Below, in pieces: positions 1-8,660 of a stretch of DNA of 64,000 bases. The position numbers and the translations under genes were made by a program. Under the pieces are notes generated by a model, which worked only from the letters and a program-made list of their open reading frames with translations, made no database searches and was not told where the DNA came from. This DNA comes from CADCWN01 sp046328475 (GTDB lineage Bacteria > Chloroflexota > Chloroflexia > Thermomicrobiales > CADCWN01), in contig JAXLWN010000020.1 in assembly GCA_046328475.1 (NCBI GenBank), forward strand, positions 1-64,000, read 5' to 3'. Within the stretch, counting starts at the first letter, position 1; every line of letters starts with the position of its first letter.

Positions 1-1
1 G

Positions 2-280
2 GTGCCGGGGATCGGCTTCGCGGAGCTTGGCCCTGGCGACCTGGGGCTGTCGCTCGGCTACGTGGCGGTGCCGCGCAACCCATACCCGGAGGAGATGAAG
101 GAGGCGCGCGAGAAGGTCTTTGCAGCCTGCAAGGCGCGCGGCATCCCCTTCCTGGAAGGCGCGACCCCGGAGACCATCGCTGAGAAGCTGGACGAGGGCG
201 TACGCGTGATCGCCGGGCACCGCGAGGATACGGCGAAGGTCGGGCGGGCGCATTCGAAGCGGGAGATGCCGGTCGGGTAA
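2..280 (+). CDS. HpcH/HpaI aldolase family protein, C-terminal fragment
   Basis: This is the last ~92 codons of a gene that enters from the left edge, so the GTG at position 2 is not the real start. The motif GFAELGPGDLGLSLGY matches the GPxDLxxSLG stretch of the HpcH/HpaI (2,4-dihydroxyhept-2-ene-1,7-dioate aldolase-like) TIM barrel, and the tail (ARGIPFLEGATPE, then EGVRVIAGHREDTAKVG) fits the last barrel strands. Members cleave 2-keto-3-deoxy acids or related CoA esters in the cytoplasm using a divalent metal. The catalytic Arg and metal ligands lie outside the window, so substrate cannot be judged. The stop falls at the edge of a 7-bp repeat array, and the next gene is convergent. Confidence 0.75.
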   Translation: MPGIGFAELGPGDLGLSLGYVAVPRNPYPEEMKEAREKVFAACKARGIPFLEGATPETIAEKLDEGVRVIAGHREDTAKVGRAHSKREMPVG

Positions 281-352
281 GTAACGAGTAACGAGTAACG
301 AGTAACGAGGAAAGACACTCATCACTCATCACTCGTTACTCGTTACTCGTTC
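281..352. repeat. TAACGAG heptamer arrays in inverted arrangement
   Basis: About four copies of a 7-bp unit (GTAACGA) at 281-309 face about three copies of its reverse complement (CTCGTTA) at 331-350, with a ~20-nt spacer that includes two copies of a related TCATCAC unit. The two arms can pair into a long stem-loop. It lies between two convergent gene ends and could act as a bidirectional terminator; there is no T-tract, so that role is inferred. Confidence 0.75.
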
Positions 353-1591
353 TCGTCGTCGCCCGAGGAGCCAACTGGTGAGGGCGAGGGTGGCACCGAG
401 GGCGCTGACGGCGGCGGTGAACTGGCCGAGGCCGCCGAAGCCGACGTTGATGATCAGCGGGCCGCCGATGGCGGAGGCGAGGAGCCAGCCCATGCTCCCG
501 GCGGTGATGTTGAGTCCCAGGAGTGCGCCGCGCGCTTCCTGCGAGATGCCGCTGAGGGCGGTGAGGAGCACGGGGCGACCGATCGCGTTCAGCAGGTTGT
601 AGGCGAAGCCGAGACCGACCGAGACGAGCAGGCCGGGCGTCCACATGAGCACGGGGAGGGCGAGCAGGCCGGTGGCGGCGAGCGCCAGGCTGTAGGCGAG
701 GTCGCGCGCGGCGAAGCGGTCGGCGAGGCGACCGCCGAAGATGTTGCCGACGAAGTTCCCGGCGGCGATCGGCACGAGCGCGAGGGCGAGCGCCGAGAGC
801 TCGATGTCGTAGGTGGTGAGCAGGTAGGTCGGGAAGAAAAGGGAGATGCCGGCGAAGCAGAGGCGTTCGGCGACGCCCGAGGCGATCAGGAGGCCGGTGC
901 GCGGGGTGAGCGCGCGGCGCAGGCCGCTGAATGGCGAGGCGGTGCCGCGCGATTGGGCCTTGCTCGCCGGGACGATCGCCCAGGCGCCGATGGTGGCGAC
1001 GATGACGGCGAGGCCGTAGGCCCAGGAGGCACCGCGCCAGCCACCGACGCTGCCGACCATCGTCAGGATGGGCACGCCGATGACGAGCGAGAGGGATTGC
1101 CCGGTGGCGAGCCAGCCGAGCGATCGGCCGCGCTCTTCGGCCGGGAAGCGGTCGGCGACGGCAGCGAAGACGCTGCCCATGTAGGCCCCGCCGCCGATGC
1201 CGCTGACCATCCGCCAGAAGACGAGCATCCCGTAGCTCTGCGCGACGGCGACGCCGATCGATGATGCGCCGATGACCGCGAGGCCGAAGAGGATGAGCGG
1301 CCTGCGCCCGAGGAGGTCGGAGGCGGTGCCGGCACAGAGGGAGCCAGCTGCCCAGGTGAGGCTGGCGTAGGCGGCGAGGTTGGCGATGGCGGCGAGGCTC
1401 GTGCCGAGATCGTCGGCCATCGCCAGCAGGAAGGGGGAGATCGCGCCGCTGTTGGCGCTGACGAAGAACATCGCCAGCGAGAGGGTGACGAGCATCAGCA
1501 GGCGGGCGCGACGCTCGCGCGCATCGGCGACAGGGTCGAGAGCGATGGTGGGGGCTTCGGCGGTGTCGGTGGAGAGGGTGGTGCTCGTCAT
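329..1591 (-). CDS. MFS transporter
   Basis: A ~420-residue major facilitator superfamily permease of the inner membrane, with about 12 hydrophobic segments in two halves. The loop between TM2 and TM3 carries the family's motif A as SDLLGRRPL, and the pseudo-symmetrical loop after TM8 reads GGRLADRF. TM4-5 has GGGAYMGSVFAAVADRF, as in the drug/metabolite H+ antiporter branch. Substrate cannot be told. I chose the ATG at 1591 (MTSTTLST) because the upstream extension is proline/glycine-rich and lacks similarity to a normal N-terminus. The last residues (VTSNE) are encoded by the TAACGAG repeat array, so the natural C-terminus may have been replaced or extended by repeat sequence. Confidence 0.85.
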   Translation of the reverse strand: MTSTTLSTDTAEAPTIALDPVADARERRARLLMLVTLSLAMFFVSANSGAISPFLLAMADDLGTSLAAIANLAAYASLTWAAGSLCAGTASDLLGRRPLILFGLAVIGASSIGVAVAQSYGMLVFWRMVSGIGGGAYMGSVFAAVADRFPAEERGRSLGWLATGQSLSLVIGVPILTMVGSVGGWRGASWAYGLAVIVATIGAWAIVPASKAQSRGTASPFSGLRRALTPRTGLLIASGVAERLCFAGISLFFPTYLLTTYDIELSALALALVPIAAGNFVGNIFGGRLADRFAARDLAYSLALAATGLLALPVLMWTPGLLVSVGLGFAYNLLNAIGRPVLLTALSGISQEARGALLGLNITAGSMGWLLASAIGGPLIINVGFGGLGQFTAAVSALGATLALTSWLLGRRRERVTSNE

Positions 1592-1673
1592 AGGGGAGGC
1601 CCCCCTCAATCCCCCCAATCCTGGGGGACTTTAAGTAGGTGGCTAGGACGAGGGGGCGGCTGCCCCCTCGCCT

Positions 1674-1702
1674 CTCATCACTCGTTACTCGTTACTCGTT
1701 CC
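1674..1702. repeat. TAACGAG heptamer array (minus orientation)
   Basis: About three tandem copies of CTCGTTA preceded by a CATCACT unit, in the gap between the MFS transporter start and the end of the downstream SDR gene. Same unit as the arrays near 281, 4570, 12167 and 15864. Confidence 0.7.
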
Positions 1703-1706
1703 TTCG

Positions 1707-2477
1707 TCAGGCTTTCTTCGGGGCTTCGTCGGCGGTGCGGTTGCGCTCGGTGGTGGGGTTAATCCAGAGTTCGTCGATGGTGACGCGCTGGGGCAGGCCG
1801 GCGAGGAAGACGATGGTGTCGGCGAGGTCTTCGGGCTGGAGCATGTTGGCGCGGTCGGCCTGCGCGGGCGGGTTGGGGCGGAGGTCGAGGATGGGGGTGG
1901 CGACCTCGCCGGGGCAGATGGCGGTGGCGCGGATGCCGTTGATCTTCTCCTCGGCGTTGATGCTGTGGGCGAGGGAGACGGCGGCCGACTTGGTCGCGCC
2001 GTAGGCGACGCCGGACATGACGCCCGCGCGCTTGCCGGCCATGCTGGCGGTGATGATGATGGTCCCTTCGCCCTGCTTGCGCATCGGCTCCAGGGCGGCC
2101 TGGGCGCAGTGGAAGACGCCGGAGAGGTTGACACCGACGACGTAGTCCCACTGCTCGCGGGACATGTCGCGCAGATTGCGCTGCTTGGTGTTGACGCCCG
2201 CGTTGGCGACGAGGATGTCGAGGCGGCCCCACTTCCCGACGGCTTGCTCGACGCAGGATTGGATGACGGCCGGGTCGGCGATGTCGCCGGGGTGGGCGAC
2301 CGCCTCGCCGCCCTGCGCGGCGACCTCGGCGACGAGTGTGTCCAGGGCGTCGGCTGAGCGGGCGATGGCGCAGACTTTCGCCCCCGCTGCGGCCAGGCCG
2401 ATGACGGCGGCACGACCGATGCCGGTCGATGCGCCGGTGACAATCGCGACTTTCCCCGCCAGTTTCCCCTCGGGCAT
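1707..2477 (-). CDS. SDR family oxidoreductase
   Basis: A 256-residue classical short-chain dehydrogenase/reductase, an NAD(P)(H)-dependent cytoplasmic oxidoreductase. Visible: the Rossmann motif TGASTGIG at residues 14-21, NAG at 92-94, and the catalytic Ser145, Tyr159 and Lys163 (YGATK). Length is typical. The start is supported by a strong ribosome binding site (GAGGAGG about 7 nt upstream of the ATG at 2477). The tail is polar (ERNRTADEAPKKA). Substrate is unknown; the glucose-dehydrogenase/3-ketoacyl-reductase-like layout does not settle it. The adjacent MFS gene lies downstream on the same strand with ~115 nt between them, partly filled by repeats, so co-transcription is possible but not shown. 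Confidence 0.9.
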   Translation of the reverse strand: MPEGKLAGKVAIVTGASTGIGRAAVIGLAAAGAKVCAIARSADALDTLVAEVAAQGGEAVAHPGDIADPAVIQSCVEQAVGKWGRLDILVANAGVNTKQRNLRDMSREQWDYVVGVNLSGVFHCAQAALEPMRKQGEGTIIITASMAGKRAGVMSGVAYGATKSAAVSLAHSINAEEKINGIRATAICPGEVATPILDLRPNPPAQADRANMLQPEDLADTIVFLAGLPQRVTIDELWINPTTERNRTADEAPKKA

Positions 2478-2589
2478 TGGTATTCCTCCTCACAATCGGG
2501 TGTTTCGTGACTTCGACGGGTGGATCGTGAACGAAGGGTGGGCAGTTGTCAAACGGAGTGAGGAGAGAAGAGAGAGGAGAGAGGAGAGA

Positions 2590-2690
2590 ACGGGGTAAGA
2601 CCGCAGAGACGCAGAGACGCGGAGAACGACGCAGAGACGACGAAGAGAGAACGGATTAACCGCAGAGGACACAGAGGGCACAGAGACGGG
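2590..2690. repeat. GACGCAGAG-type tandem repeats (family B)
   Basis: Degenerate copies of a purine-rich unit (CCGCAGAGAC / GCAGAGGACACAGAG, period about 8-9 bp) follow a GAGAGGAGAGAA tract. Similar blocks occur at 5850, 14505 and 26728, usually preceded by TTAACCGCAGAG. The 425-bp gap 2478-2902 holds only this block, the family A palindrome and a possible promoter for the amidohydrolase. Confidence 0.7.
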
Positions 2691-2714
2691 GAGAGAAGGG
2701 AGAGAGGAGAAGGG

Positions 2715-2808
2715 TGAAGGGGGACGAAGTCTTCGCTGCGCTCAGGATGACAGGGGGGAGGGTGGAGACTGCGGGATGGCGTGCTGAGTGATAGCGAAGA
2801 GTCCGTCA
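2715..2808. repeat. REP-like palindromic pair (family A)
   Basis: A forward copy (CTTCGCTGCGCTCAGGATGA, 2730-2749) is followed by a diverged inverted copy (GTGCTGAGTGATAGCGAAGA) ending near 2801. Forward/inverted pairs of this element recur at 4598, 14659 and 25369, and single copies at 5906 and 26781. The layout resembles BIME-type REP pairs. Confidence 0.65.
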
Positions 2809-2825
2809 TTTGGGGTGGCATCGGC

Positions 2826-2831
2826 TACAAT
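2826..2831 (+). promoter_or_regulatory. Possible -10 box for the amidohydrolase
   Basis: TACAAT lies about 70 nt upstream of the ATG at 2903. The hexamer 17 nt upstream (CCGTCA) is a poor -35 match, so the call is weak. Confidence 0.3.
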
Positions 2832-2902
2832 CGCGCGGGTGAGCGCCGGGGTGGCGCTGTGGGGATGGGTGCCGCGAGGCGGATGTGGATGTGGGAGGGG
2901 TG

Positions 2903-4545
2903 ATGGCGACGCTGGTGCGGGACCTTGCGCCGGACTTGATCCTGTACAACGGGCAGGTGGTGACGCTGAACGATGCGTTGCCACGCTGCACGGCGATTGC
3001 CTGCAAGGATGGGCGGGTGGTGGCGATCGGGGATGATGCGGAGGTGCGCGCCCTGGCCGGGGAGCGGACGGGGCAGATCGACCTTGAGGGGAAGATGGCG
3101 ATCCCCGGGTTGAATGATGCGCACAACCACATGCTGCAGATGGGGCTGAAGTTCTCGCACATCCAGTTGGACGATTGCGCGTCGATTGCGGAGATGGTCG
3201 GGCGGGTGCGCGAGTGGGCGGCGCGGACGCCGAAGGGGCAGTGGATCATCGGCGAGGGGTGGAATGAGTCGTATTTCGCGGAGGGACGGTTGCCGACGCG
3301 CGACGATCTCGACGCGGCGACGACGGAGCACCCGGTCGTGATGATGCGCTTCTTCAACATGGACGTGGTGAATAGCGCGGCGCTGGCGCTGGCGGGGGTG
3401 GACGCGAGCACGCCCGACCCGGCGGGCGGGAAGATCGAGCGCCGGGAGGATGGGGAGCCGAATGGGCTGTTGCGGGCATCGGCGAAGTCGCTGGTGCGCA
3501 CGCTGCTGCCGGAGCCGACGATGCCGGAGCTGGTGGCGGCGATCGACACGGCGAGCCGGACCTACCTGGAATATGGGATCACGAGCGTGCTCGATCCGGG
3601 GCTGGTGCCGGATGAGATTCGGGCGTATCAGCATGCCTACCGCCAGGGGAGGCTGAACGTGCGGGCGAACGTGCTGCCGTCGTGGCATGGGTTCATCGAC
3701 ACCGAGGCGGAGGCGGAGCTGGACGCCCGCTCGGCGACGCTCGGGGTCTTCAGCGGGCTGGGGGATGACTGGCTGCGGCTGGGGGCGCTGAAGATGGCGG
3801 TCGATGGCGGCACGACGAGCCACACGGCCTGGATGTTCCAGCCGTTCCTCGGCGAGGAGACGGTGCGCGACTACAACCGCCTGAATGCGGCCGACCTACG
3901 GCGCTTCTTCGGGACCGGGCACGCGCAGGGCTGGGATATCGGCATCCACGCGATCGGCGACCGGGCGCACCACGAGTCGGCGGCGGCGTTTGCGGATGTG
4001 ATCGAGCGGTCGGAGCCGGGGAGCGACCACCGGCACAATCTGATCCACGCCTACTTCGCGACCGAGCAGAGCTTGCAGCAGATGGCGGAGTATGGGATCG
4101 CGGCGGTGATCCAGCCGACCTTCATCTACTACGAGGGGGATGATCTCTTCCGCGACGTGGGGCCGGAGCTGGCGGGGCGCTACAAGCCGATGCGGACGTA
4201 CCTGGACCGGGGGATCAAGGTGGTGGCGACGAGCGACGTGCCGAGCACGGTCCACTTCAACCCGTTCATCGGACTCTACAGTCTGGTGACGCGGAAGTCG
4301 CACCTGGGGACGCCGATCGCGCCGCAGGAGGCGGTGAGTCGGTGGGAGGCGCTGCATGCCTACACGGTGGCGGGGGCGTGGCTGACGCGCGAGGAGGACC
4401 ACAAGGGACCGCTGGCGCTGGGGTATCTGGCGGATATCAGGTACTGGACCGGGATTACTTCGCGTGCCCGGAGGAGGAGATTAAGGAGATCCGGGTGGAG
4501 ATGACGGTTGTGGATGGGAAGGTGGCATACAGTCGTGAGTCGTGA
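2903..4545 (+). CDS. Amidohydrolase family protein (YtcJ-like), C-terminal frameshift
   Basis: A ~545-residue metal-dependent hydrolase of the Amidohydro_3 (YtcJ-like) type. Motifs: the metal-binding DAHNHM near residue 72, GIHAIGDRAHH with further His ligands, NLIHAYF, and the late Asp in TSDVPS. Members hydrolyse cyclic or linear amides; the substrate here is unknown. I chose the ATG at 2903 over the GTG at 2885 because GGGAGGGG sits just upstream of it. The frame opened at the start ends at 4504 with a basic tail, but after GYLADI (near 4437) the conserved C-terminus VLDRDYFACPEEE ... VVDGKVAY continues in the +1 frame to a stop at 4545. One missing base near 4437-4440 explains this; it may be a sequencing error. 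Confidence 0.85.
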
Positions 4546-4595
4546 GTCGTGAGTCGTGAGAAGGGACGAGAGTAACGAGTAACGAGTAACGAGGG
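4532..4595. repeat. GTCGTGA and TAACGAG heptamer arrays
   Basis: About four copies of the 7-bp unit GTCGTGA are followed, after an AGAAGGGACGA linker, by about three copies of TAACGAG. The same pair of units in the same order occurs at 15830-15889. The repaired amidohydrolase frame ends at the start of the array (AYSRES). Confidence 0.75.
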
Positions 4596-4597
4596 AG

Positions 4598-4682
4598 GGG
4601 ACGGATCTTCGCCGCGCTCAGGATGACAGGGGAGGCGATGGCCTCCGGGTGTCATGCTGGGCGGGAGCGAGGATCCGTCCCT
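4598..4682. repeat. REP-like palindromic pair (family A)
   Basis: Forward copy ATCTTCGCCGCGCTCAGGAT (4605-4624) and an inverted copy (TCATGCTGGGCGGGAGCGAG) ending near 4671, spaced by GC-rich sequence. It overlaps the 3' end of the broken luciferase-like gene, whose reading frame would stop inside it. Confidence 0.6.
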
Positions 4683-5611
4683 TTGTGTTATTGGCGAGGA
4701 TGTAGAGGATGTCGAGTTCGGCGGCGGGTCGGTGATGGTGACGTGGCCGATCGCGAGGTCATCCACACCGGCGGCCTGGATGGCGCGCGGCGGTCGCGGC
4801 GGCGGGGTTGCCGGAGACGAAGAGGTTGTCGATCAGGCGTCGGGCAGGCGCGGTGTTGTCGGAGCCGATGGGGAAGCTTTGCTGTCGGCGAACATGTTGC
4901 GATAGAAGGGGAGGCGCGGGTAGACGCCGAACTGGGCGCGGGCGGCGGCGCGGACGGCGTCGCGGTCGGTGGTGACGGCGACGGGGACGTGGCCGACGAG
5001 GGTGGGCACGGGGCGGTTTAGCTGGCCCGGCCCCGGCGCGCAGGGCGGGGAGGGCGGTGCCGGTTTCGAGGAAGTCCACGGGGAGACCCAGGGAGATCGC
5101 GCCATCGGCGACCTCGCCCGCGAGGCGGTAGGCGTTGGCGCGGAGGGCGGAGATCATGATCGGCAGGCGAGGCGGCGGGAGGGTGGGGGCGAGTTCGGTG
5201 CGGACCTGGTAGTAGGTGCCGGTGAACTCGGTCTTGCCCTCCCAGAGAGGCCGCGTGATGGTGACGTACTCTCGCGGAGGTGGTCAAGGGCTTGCCCATG
5301 GATGCCGAAGGAGCCCTCGATAGTGGGGCGGTGGCTGGGGCCGACGCCGAGGGTAGCGGCCGGGGGCGAGGTCGGCGAGGGCGAGGCCTGCGAGGCGAGC
5401 TTGATCGATGGATGGGTAGGTGGGGACGATCGAGGTGCCGAGGCCGATGCGCGAGGTGCGGGCGGCGGCGGCGGCGAAGATGGTGACGGCGTCGGGGGCG
5501 GGGCCGCCGACGGTGGACCAGACGTTGGAGACGCCGTGGGCTCCGGCGCTCGATGGCGGCGACGGTGTCGCGGGGTGACTGGCGATGACGAGTCCGGCGC
5601 GGAGCTAGCAT
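4618..5611 (-). pseudogene. LLM class F420-dependent oxidoreductase remnant, multiple frameshifts
   Basis: No single frame covers this stretch, but the three minus-strand frames together spell a luciferase-like (LLM class, probably F420-dependent) oxidoreductase. In order from the start: VSNVWSTVGG, APDAVTIFAAAAARTSRIGLG, TSIVPTYP, REYVTITRPLWEGKTEFTG, PIMISALRANAYRLAGEVAD, then HVPVAVT, RAAARAQFGVYPRLPFYRNM, PIGSDNTAP, LIDNLFVSGNPAA, DDLAIGHVTITDP and ELDILYILAN. These match the TIM barrel of the family over about 300 residues. At least five indels are needed to join them. The ATG at 5611 has GGAGG about 12 nt upstream. Decay or unusually poor sequence could both explain it; motif conservation is high for an old pseudogene. 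Confidence 0.7.
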
Positions 5612-5818
5612 GGCGTGTTTCCCTCCTGGGTAGGGGTCGTCGGTTGTTACTGGGGGGAACGACGGGGGTGGGGGTGGTATTCCGGGTGAGGGCGTGAGGG
5701 CGTGGGGGCAGGGGGGCGAGGAATTGGGGGCGGCGGGTGGCGGGTGTCGGTGTTGGAGGGAGTAGGTTAAAAGGGGTAAGAATCGGGGTTTGGGTGATGG
5801 AGATAGCGGAGACGGGGG

Positions 5819-5885
5819 AATGACGAATGACGAATGACGAATGACGAATAGAACCGCAGAGGACGCAGAGGACGCAGAGACGAAG
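5819..5885. repeat. GACGAAT heptamer array plus family B block
   Basis: About four copies of the 7-bp unit GACGAAT are followed by three copies of the 9-bp unit GACGCAGAG (in CCGCAGAGGACGCAGAGG). A family A palindrome follows at 5906-5941 (ATGCTTCGCTGCGCTCAGCA). Confidence 0.75.
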
Positions 5886-6190
5886 AGAGAGGAGAGACGA
5901 GGGAAGGGGACGGATGCTTCGCTGCGCTCAGCATGACAGGGGGAAGGGGGTGGAACTGCGGGGTAGCGGGGTGGCTGGGCAAGGATTGGCTCCTTAATTC
6001 CCCCACAGGTGGGGAACGTGAAGCGGTGGCTGGTGTGGAGTGCGGTGGTCATGGTGGTGGCTCCTGTGATTCGGGTAAGGCGCGGCCTGGGCGGCGCGGT
6101 CCGGGGAACGCGCTGCTTTTGATCGAGTGCCGCTGTCTATTCGGACCCGTCGACGGGGGCGAATCGTGCCAGATTGGCTGAGAATTGAAT

Positions 6191-6211
6191 ATATGTGACA
6201 CGAGGACATAT
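6191..6211. promoter_or_regulatory. AT-rich inverted repeat
   Basis: ATATGT and ACATAT are perfect 6-bp arms separated by 9 nt. It stands out in GC-rich surroundings and could be an operator half-site pair, but no gene start lies nearby on either strand. Confidence 0.25.
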
Positions 6212-6308
6212 GTTGACTCTGTGGCTGGGGAAGGTGACTGGAGACAGGCATTGGTGATTGGAGGCGGAGGGAAGAGGTGTGGCGGGAGAGGGACGGGCGG
6301 GGAGGATG

Positions 6309-6346
6309 CGGCGCGCGGGGGAGGATGAATCCGCCCCCGCGCGCCG
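6309..6346 (-). terminator. GC-rich hairpin downstream of the membrane protein gene
   Basis: Perfect 13-bp arms (CGGCGCGCGGGGG / CCCCCGCGCGCCG) with a 12-nt loop, 12 nt beyond the stop at 6358. There is no T-tract, so this is a terminator-like hairpin. Confidence 0.55.
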
Positions 6347-6357
6347 ATTTCGAGCGA

Positions 6358-7698
6358 CTAGAGCGTTGCCGCTGACTCGCTGGCGCGGCTGCTCTTCAGT
6401 TCTTTGCCGTAGGTTTCGGCTACCTTGCTGAACTGGCGGAAGACGACTTCGGGAGTCAGGCCGAAGATTGCCGAGAGGAGCATGCCGGTACCGAGCCAAT
6501 CCGGCGAAAAGAGGGTGGTCAGGTCGGTTGCGCTCATCGGATCGAGCGCCAGTGCGCGGCCGGTGAATTGCAGCGGGATGAAGCTCAGCCCGATGATGCC
6601 GAGGAGGGCGGCCAGGCCCGACGTGAATGGGCGGGTCGCCAGGCGCATGTTCGCGAGGCCGTAGTCCTCGATGGCGTACTCGCTTTGGGGGGCCGCCCGG
6701 AGACGGGCCAGGACTCCGGTTGCGGCCCCCACCAGGAAGTATGCGGTCGCCAGTAACAAGACGTTCGGGGGAATGCCGCCGACAGATGCGATGAGGATGA
6801 TGGTGTAGAGGAGCATCGCCAGGAGACTCAGGCTGCTGAAGAGCTGGTTCCGCATGCGCACCAGGCCGCCGGACCGAGCCAGGCGATATTCGTTGATCGC
6901 CTGGCGCACGGTGCGAAGCGTGGTGCGGGCACACATTTCGGCGATCTCGGAGTGGTCCTGGGGGGCTGCAGTCGTCGATGACAGCATTCCCGGCCCTTCC
7001 ACGGCCGAGCGCAGACGGTCGACATAGGTGAGGGCTTTGGGCTCCAGGATGCTGATCGCTTGCCACAACGCGGACAACAGTGCCTTCCGATCGGGAATGT
7101 CCGAGCCACCCAGGCGCAAGACATCGGCCTGCGCGCCGCTGAGGACGTGCTTGTGCGGGATGAGGAGGATCAGGAGTTCCTCGGCCTGATTGAGCCGATC
7201 TTGCAGATCGAGATAACCGGTGGCGAGTGCCCAGCGCACGTCGCCATTCCAATCAACTCGCAGATGTTCTTCAACATAGCGAAGGTGATCGGTGACTTCC
7301 AGAAACTCGGCCTCCTGCCACTGTTTCGGGTTGCAGGCGGCGCGATGTTGCTGGAGTTGGGTCAACCGGTGACAAATCTCGTCGTACACGCGGGGGTTCG
7401 CCAGCGCGAGGGTAGCATAGTGGCTGTAGATTCTGGCGATGATCCACCACACCGGGATCGCGAGAGCCAGGCCGATGAACGCGGCACAATCGCGGGTCCA
7501 ATAGAAGAAGGGGCCGAGTTGATACCCCGCCGCGATCGCGCCACTCGCCCCGAGGTAGCAGACCAGGGTAAGCACGACCGCGATGACGGGGAAATATCCC
7601 GCCGCGAGCAGGTAGCTCCCCTTCGAGTGAGACACGCTCTGGCCCCCGGATACTGCCTGGGGTTTCGGTGCGGGGATTGCCGGGATGTAATGCGCCAT
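6358..7698 (-). CDS. Hypothetical multi-pass membrane protein
   Basis: A 446-residue protein whose family I do not recognise. Two hydrophobic segments near residues 30-55 and 65-90 are followed by a ~190-residue soluble, mostly helical region rich in Gln, Glu, Arg and Leu. Three or four more membrane segments follow (about 285-310, 313-335, 360-382, 393-410). The end GLTPEVVFRQFSKVAETYGKELK is amphipathic and probably cytoplasmic. The start is well supported by GGAGAGGA about 8 nt upstream of the ATG. Codon use is a little less GC-rich than its neighbours. The gene is divergent from the DUF1989 gene, and the 180-bp gap holds the promoters. Function unknown. Confidence 0.8.
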   Translation of the reverse strand: MAHYIPAIPAPKPQAVSGGQSVSHSKGSYLLAAGYFPVIAVVLTLVCYLGASGAIAAGYQLGPFFYWTRDCAAFIGLALAIPVWWIIARIYSHYATLALANPRVYDEICHRLTQLQQHRAACNPKQWQEAEFLEVTDHLRYVEEHLRVDWNGDVRWALATGYLDLQDRLNQAEELLILLIPHKHVLSGAQADVLRLGGSDIPDRKALLSALWQAISILEPKALTYVDRLRSAVEGPGMLSSTTAAPQDHSEIAEMCARTTLRTVRQAINEYRLARSGGLVRMRNQLFSSLSLLAMLLYTIILIASVGGIPPNVLLLATAYFLVGAATGVLARLRAAPQSEYAIEDYGLANMRLATRPFTSGLAALLGIIGLSFIPLQFTGRALALDPMSATDLTTLFSPDWLGTGMLLSAIFGLTPEVVFRQFSKVAETYGKELKSSRASESAATL

Positions 7699-7800
7699 CG
7701 TGTGGTCTCCTCTCCGCAGATCATCGCGCCATGCTGTATGACACCATGCCTTTGGTGAGAAAACGCCGCGTGGTGAACTTTTCGCGGTTTTTCCGGATGA

Positions 7801-7828
7801 TTGACTTCGGCGCGCGGACTGCTAGAGT
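7801..7828 (+). promoter_or_regulatory. Sigma-70-type promoter for the DUF1989 gene
   Basis: TTGACT (7801-7806) and TAGAGT (7823-7828) are spaced by 16 nt, about 50 nt upstream of the ATG at 7879. Confidence 0.5.
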
Positions 7829-7878
7829 GCGTGGGTGGCGCAGCAACGGAGAACGGCATCCGGGCGAGGGGGAGTGCG

Positions 7879-8490
7879 ATGGCAGGTGAGGGGGCGGTGC
7901 TGGAGATCCCGGCGCGGACGGGGCATGCGGTGCGGCTGGCGGCGGGGCAGGCGATTCAGTTGGTGAATACGTTTGGGAGCCAGGTGGTCGATACGTGGGC
8001 GCTGAATGCGCGCGATACGAGCGAGTATTTGTCGATGGAGCATACGCGGCGGATGTGTTTTAAGTTGTGGCCGCAGGAGGGGGATTCGCTCTATAGCAAT
8101 CGGCGCACGGCGATGCTGGTGCTGGAGCGCGATACGTCGCCGGGGGTACACGATACGCTGTTTGCGTGCTGTGATAGGTGGCTGTACGAGTGGTACGAGT
8201 GCGCACCGGGTCATGCGAATTGCCACGATAATTTTCTGGCGGCGATTGCGGAGTTGAGGGTCGAATCGCCGCTGGTGCCGAATCCGCTGAATCTGTGGAT
8301 GAATATGCCGATCAGCAATAATTTGCGGCTTGATATTGGGATGCCGGTGAGCAAGCCGGGGGATTATGTCGTGCTGCGGGCGCTGATCGATGTGGTGGTG
8401 GTGTTCTCGACGTGTCCGATGGATGTGTCGCCGATCAATGGGCCGGATCGGGAGCCGAAGGCGGTGCATTATCAGGTTGTGGGGGCGTGA
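7879..8490 (+). CDS. DUF1989 / urea carboxylase-associated family protein
   Basis: A 203-residue protein of the DUF1989 family, often annotated as urea carboxylase-associated because homologues sit beside urea carboxylase. Recognisable stretches are SQVVDTWALNA, EYLSMEHTRR, FACCDRWLYEWY, HANCHDNF, NPLNLWMNMPI and CPMDVSPING; the conserved Cys, His and Asp residues suggest a metal site. Length is normal for the family. The open frame extends upstream, but GAGGGGGAG places the start at the ATG at 7879. No urea carboxylase or allophanate hydrolase gene is visible, so the role here is open. Confidence 0.85.
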   Translation: MAGEGAVLEIPARTGHAVRLAAGQAIQLVNTFGSQVVDTWALNARDTSEYLSMEHTRRMCFKLWPQEGDSLYSNRRTAMLVLERDTSPGVHDTLFACCDRWLYEWYECAPGHANCHDNFLAAIAELRVESPLVPNPLNLWMNMPISNNLRLDIGMPVSKPGDYVVLRALIDVVVVFSTCPMDVSPINGPDREPKAVHYQVVGA

Positions 8491-8507
8491 GGGCGTGGGG
8501 GGGTGTG

Positions 8508-8531
8508 TCAGTGCGTCAGTGCGTCAGTGCG
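8508..8531. repeat. 8-bp tandem repeat (GTGCGTCA)
   Basis: About three copies of an 8-bp unit, GTGCGTCA. A related repeat with units like ACGCACTG lies at 22633-22676. Confidence 0.6.
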
Positions 8532-8560
8532 GGACGAGTTGGTGGTTGAAACGGCCGCAC

Positions 8561-8617
8561 CGGGACTGAAGTCCCGGCTAGGGGCCTGCGGGCCACAAAG
8601 TCCGCCTCCGCGGACTG
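8561..8617. repeat. Palindromic repeat, family D
   Basis: Two stacked hairpins: CGGGACTGAAGTCCCG, then AGTCCGC-CTCC-GCGGACT. Related copies at 17127-17200 and 22503-22564 share the GAAGTCCGCCTGCGCGGACT part. Confidence 0.6.
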
Positions 8618-8660
8618 AGATACGTGGTGTCAGCAGTTTGGTAATGGCGGAATTACGGCA

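Larger units (their letters stand above)
5612..6357. other. Gene-free interval with repeats
   Basis: No supported gene. It holds a GACGAAT heptamer array (about 5819-5849), a family B block (5850-5885), a single family A element (5906-5941), a short AT-rich inverted repeat at 6191-6211 and a hairpin at 6309-6346. Confidence 0.6.

Noticed and set aside
281..352. CRISPR array
   Set aside because: The units are 7 bp and lack spacers; no cas genes are present.
2715..2808. Insertion sequence remnants at the palindromic repeats
   Set aside because: No transposase fragment or target-site duplication could be seen around them.
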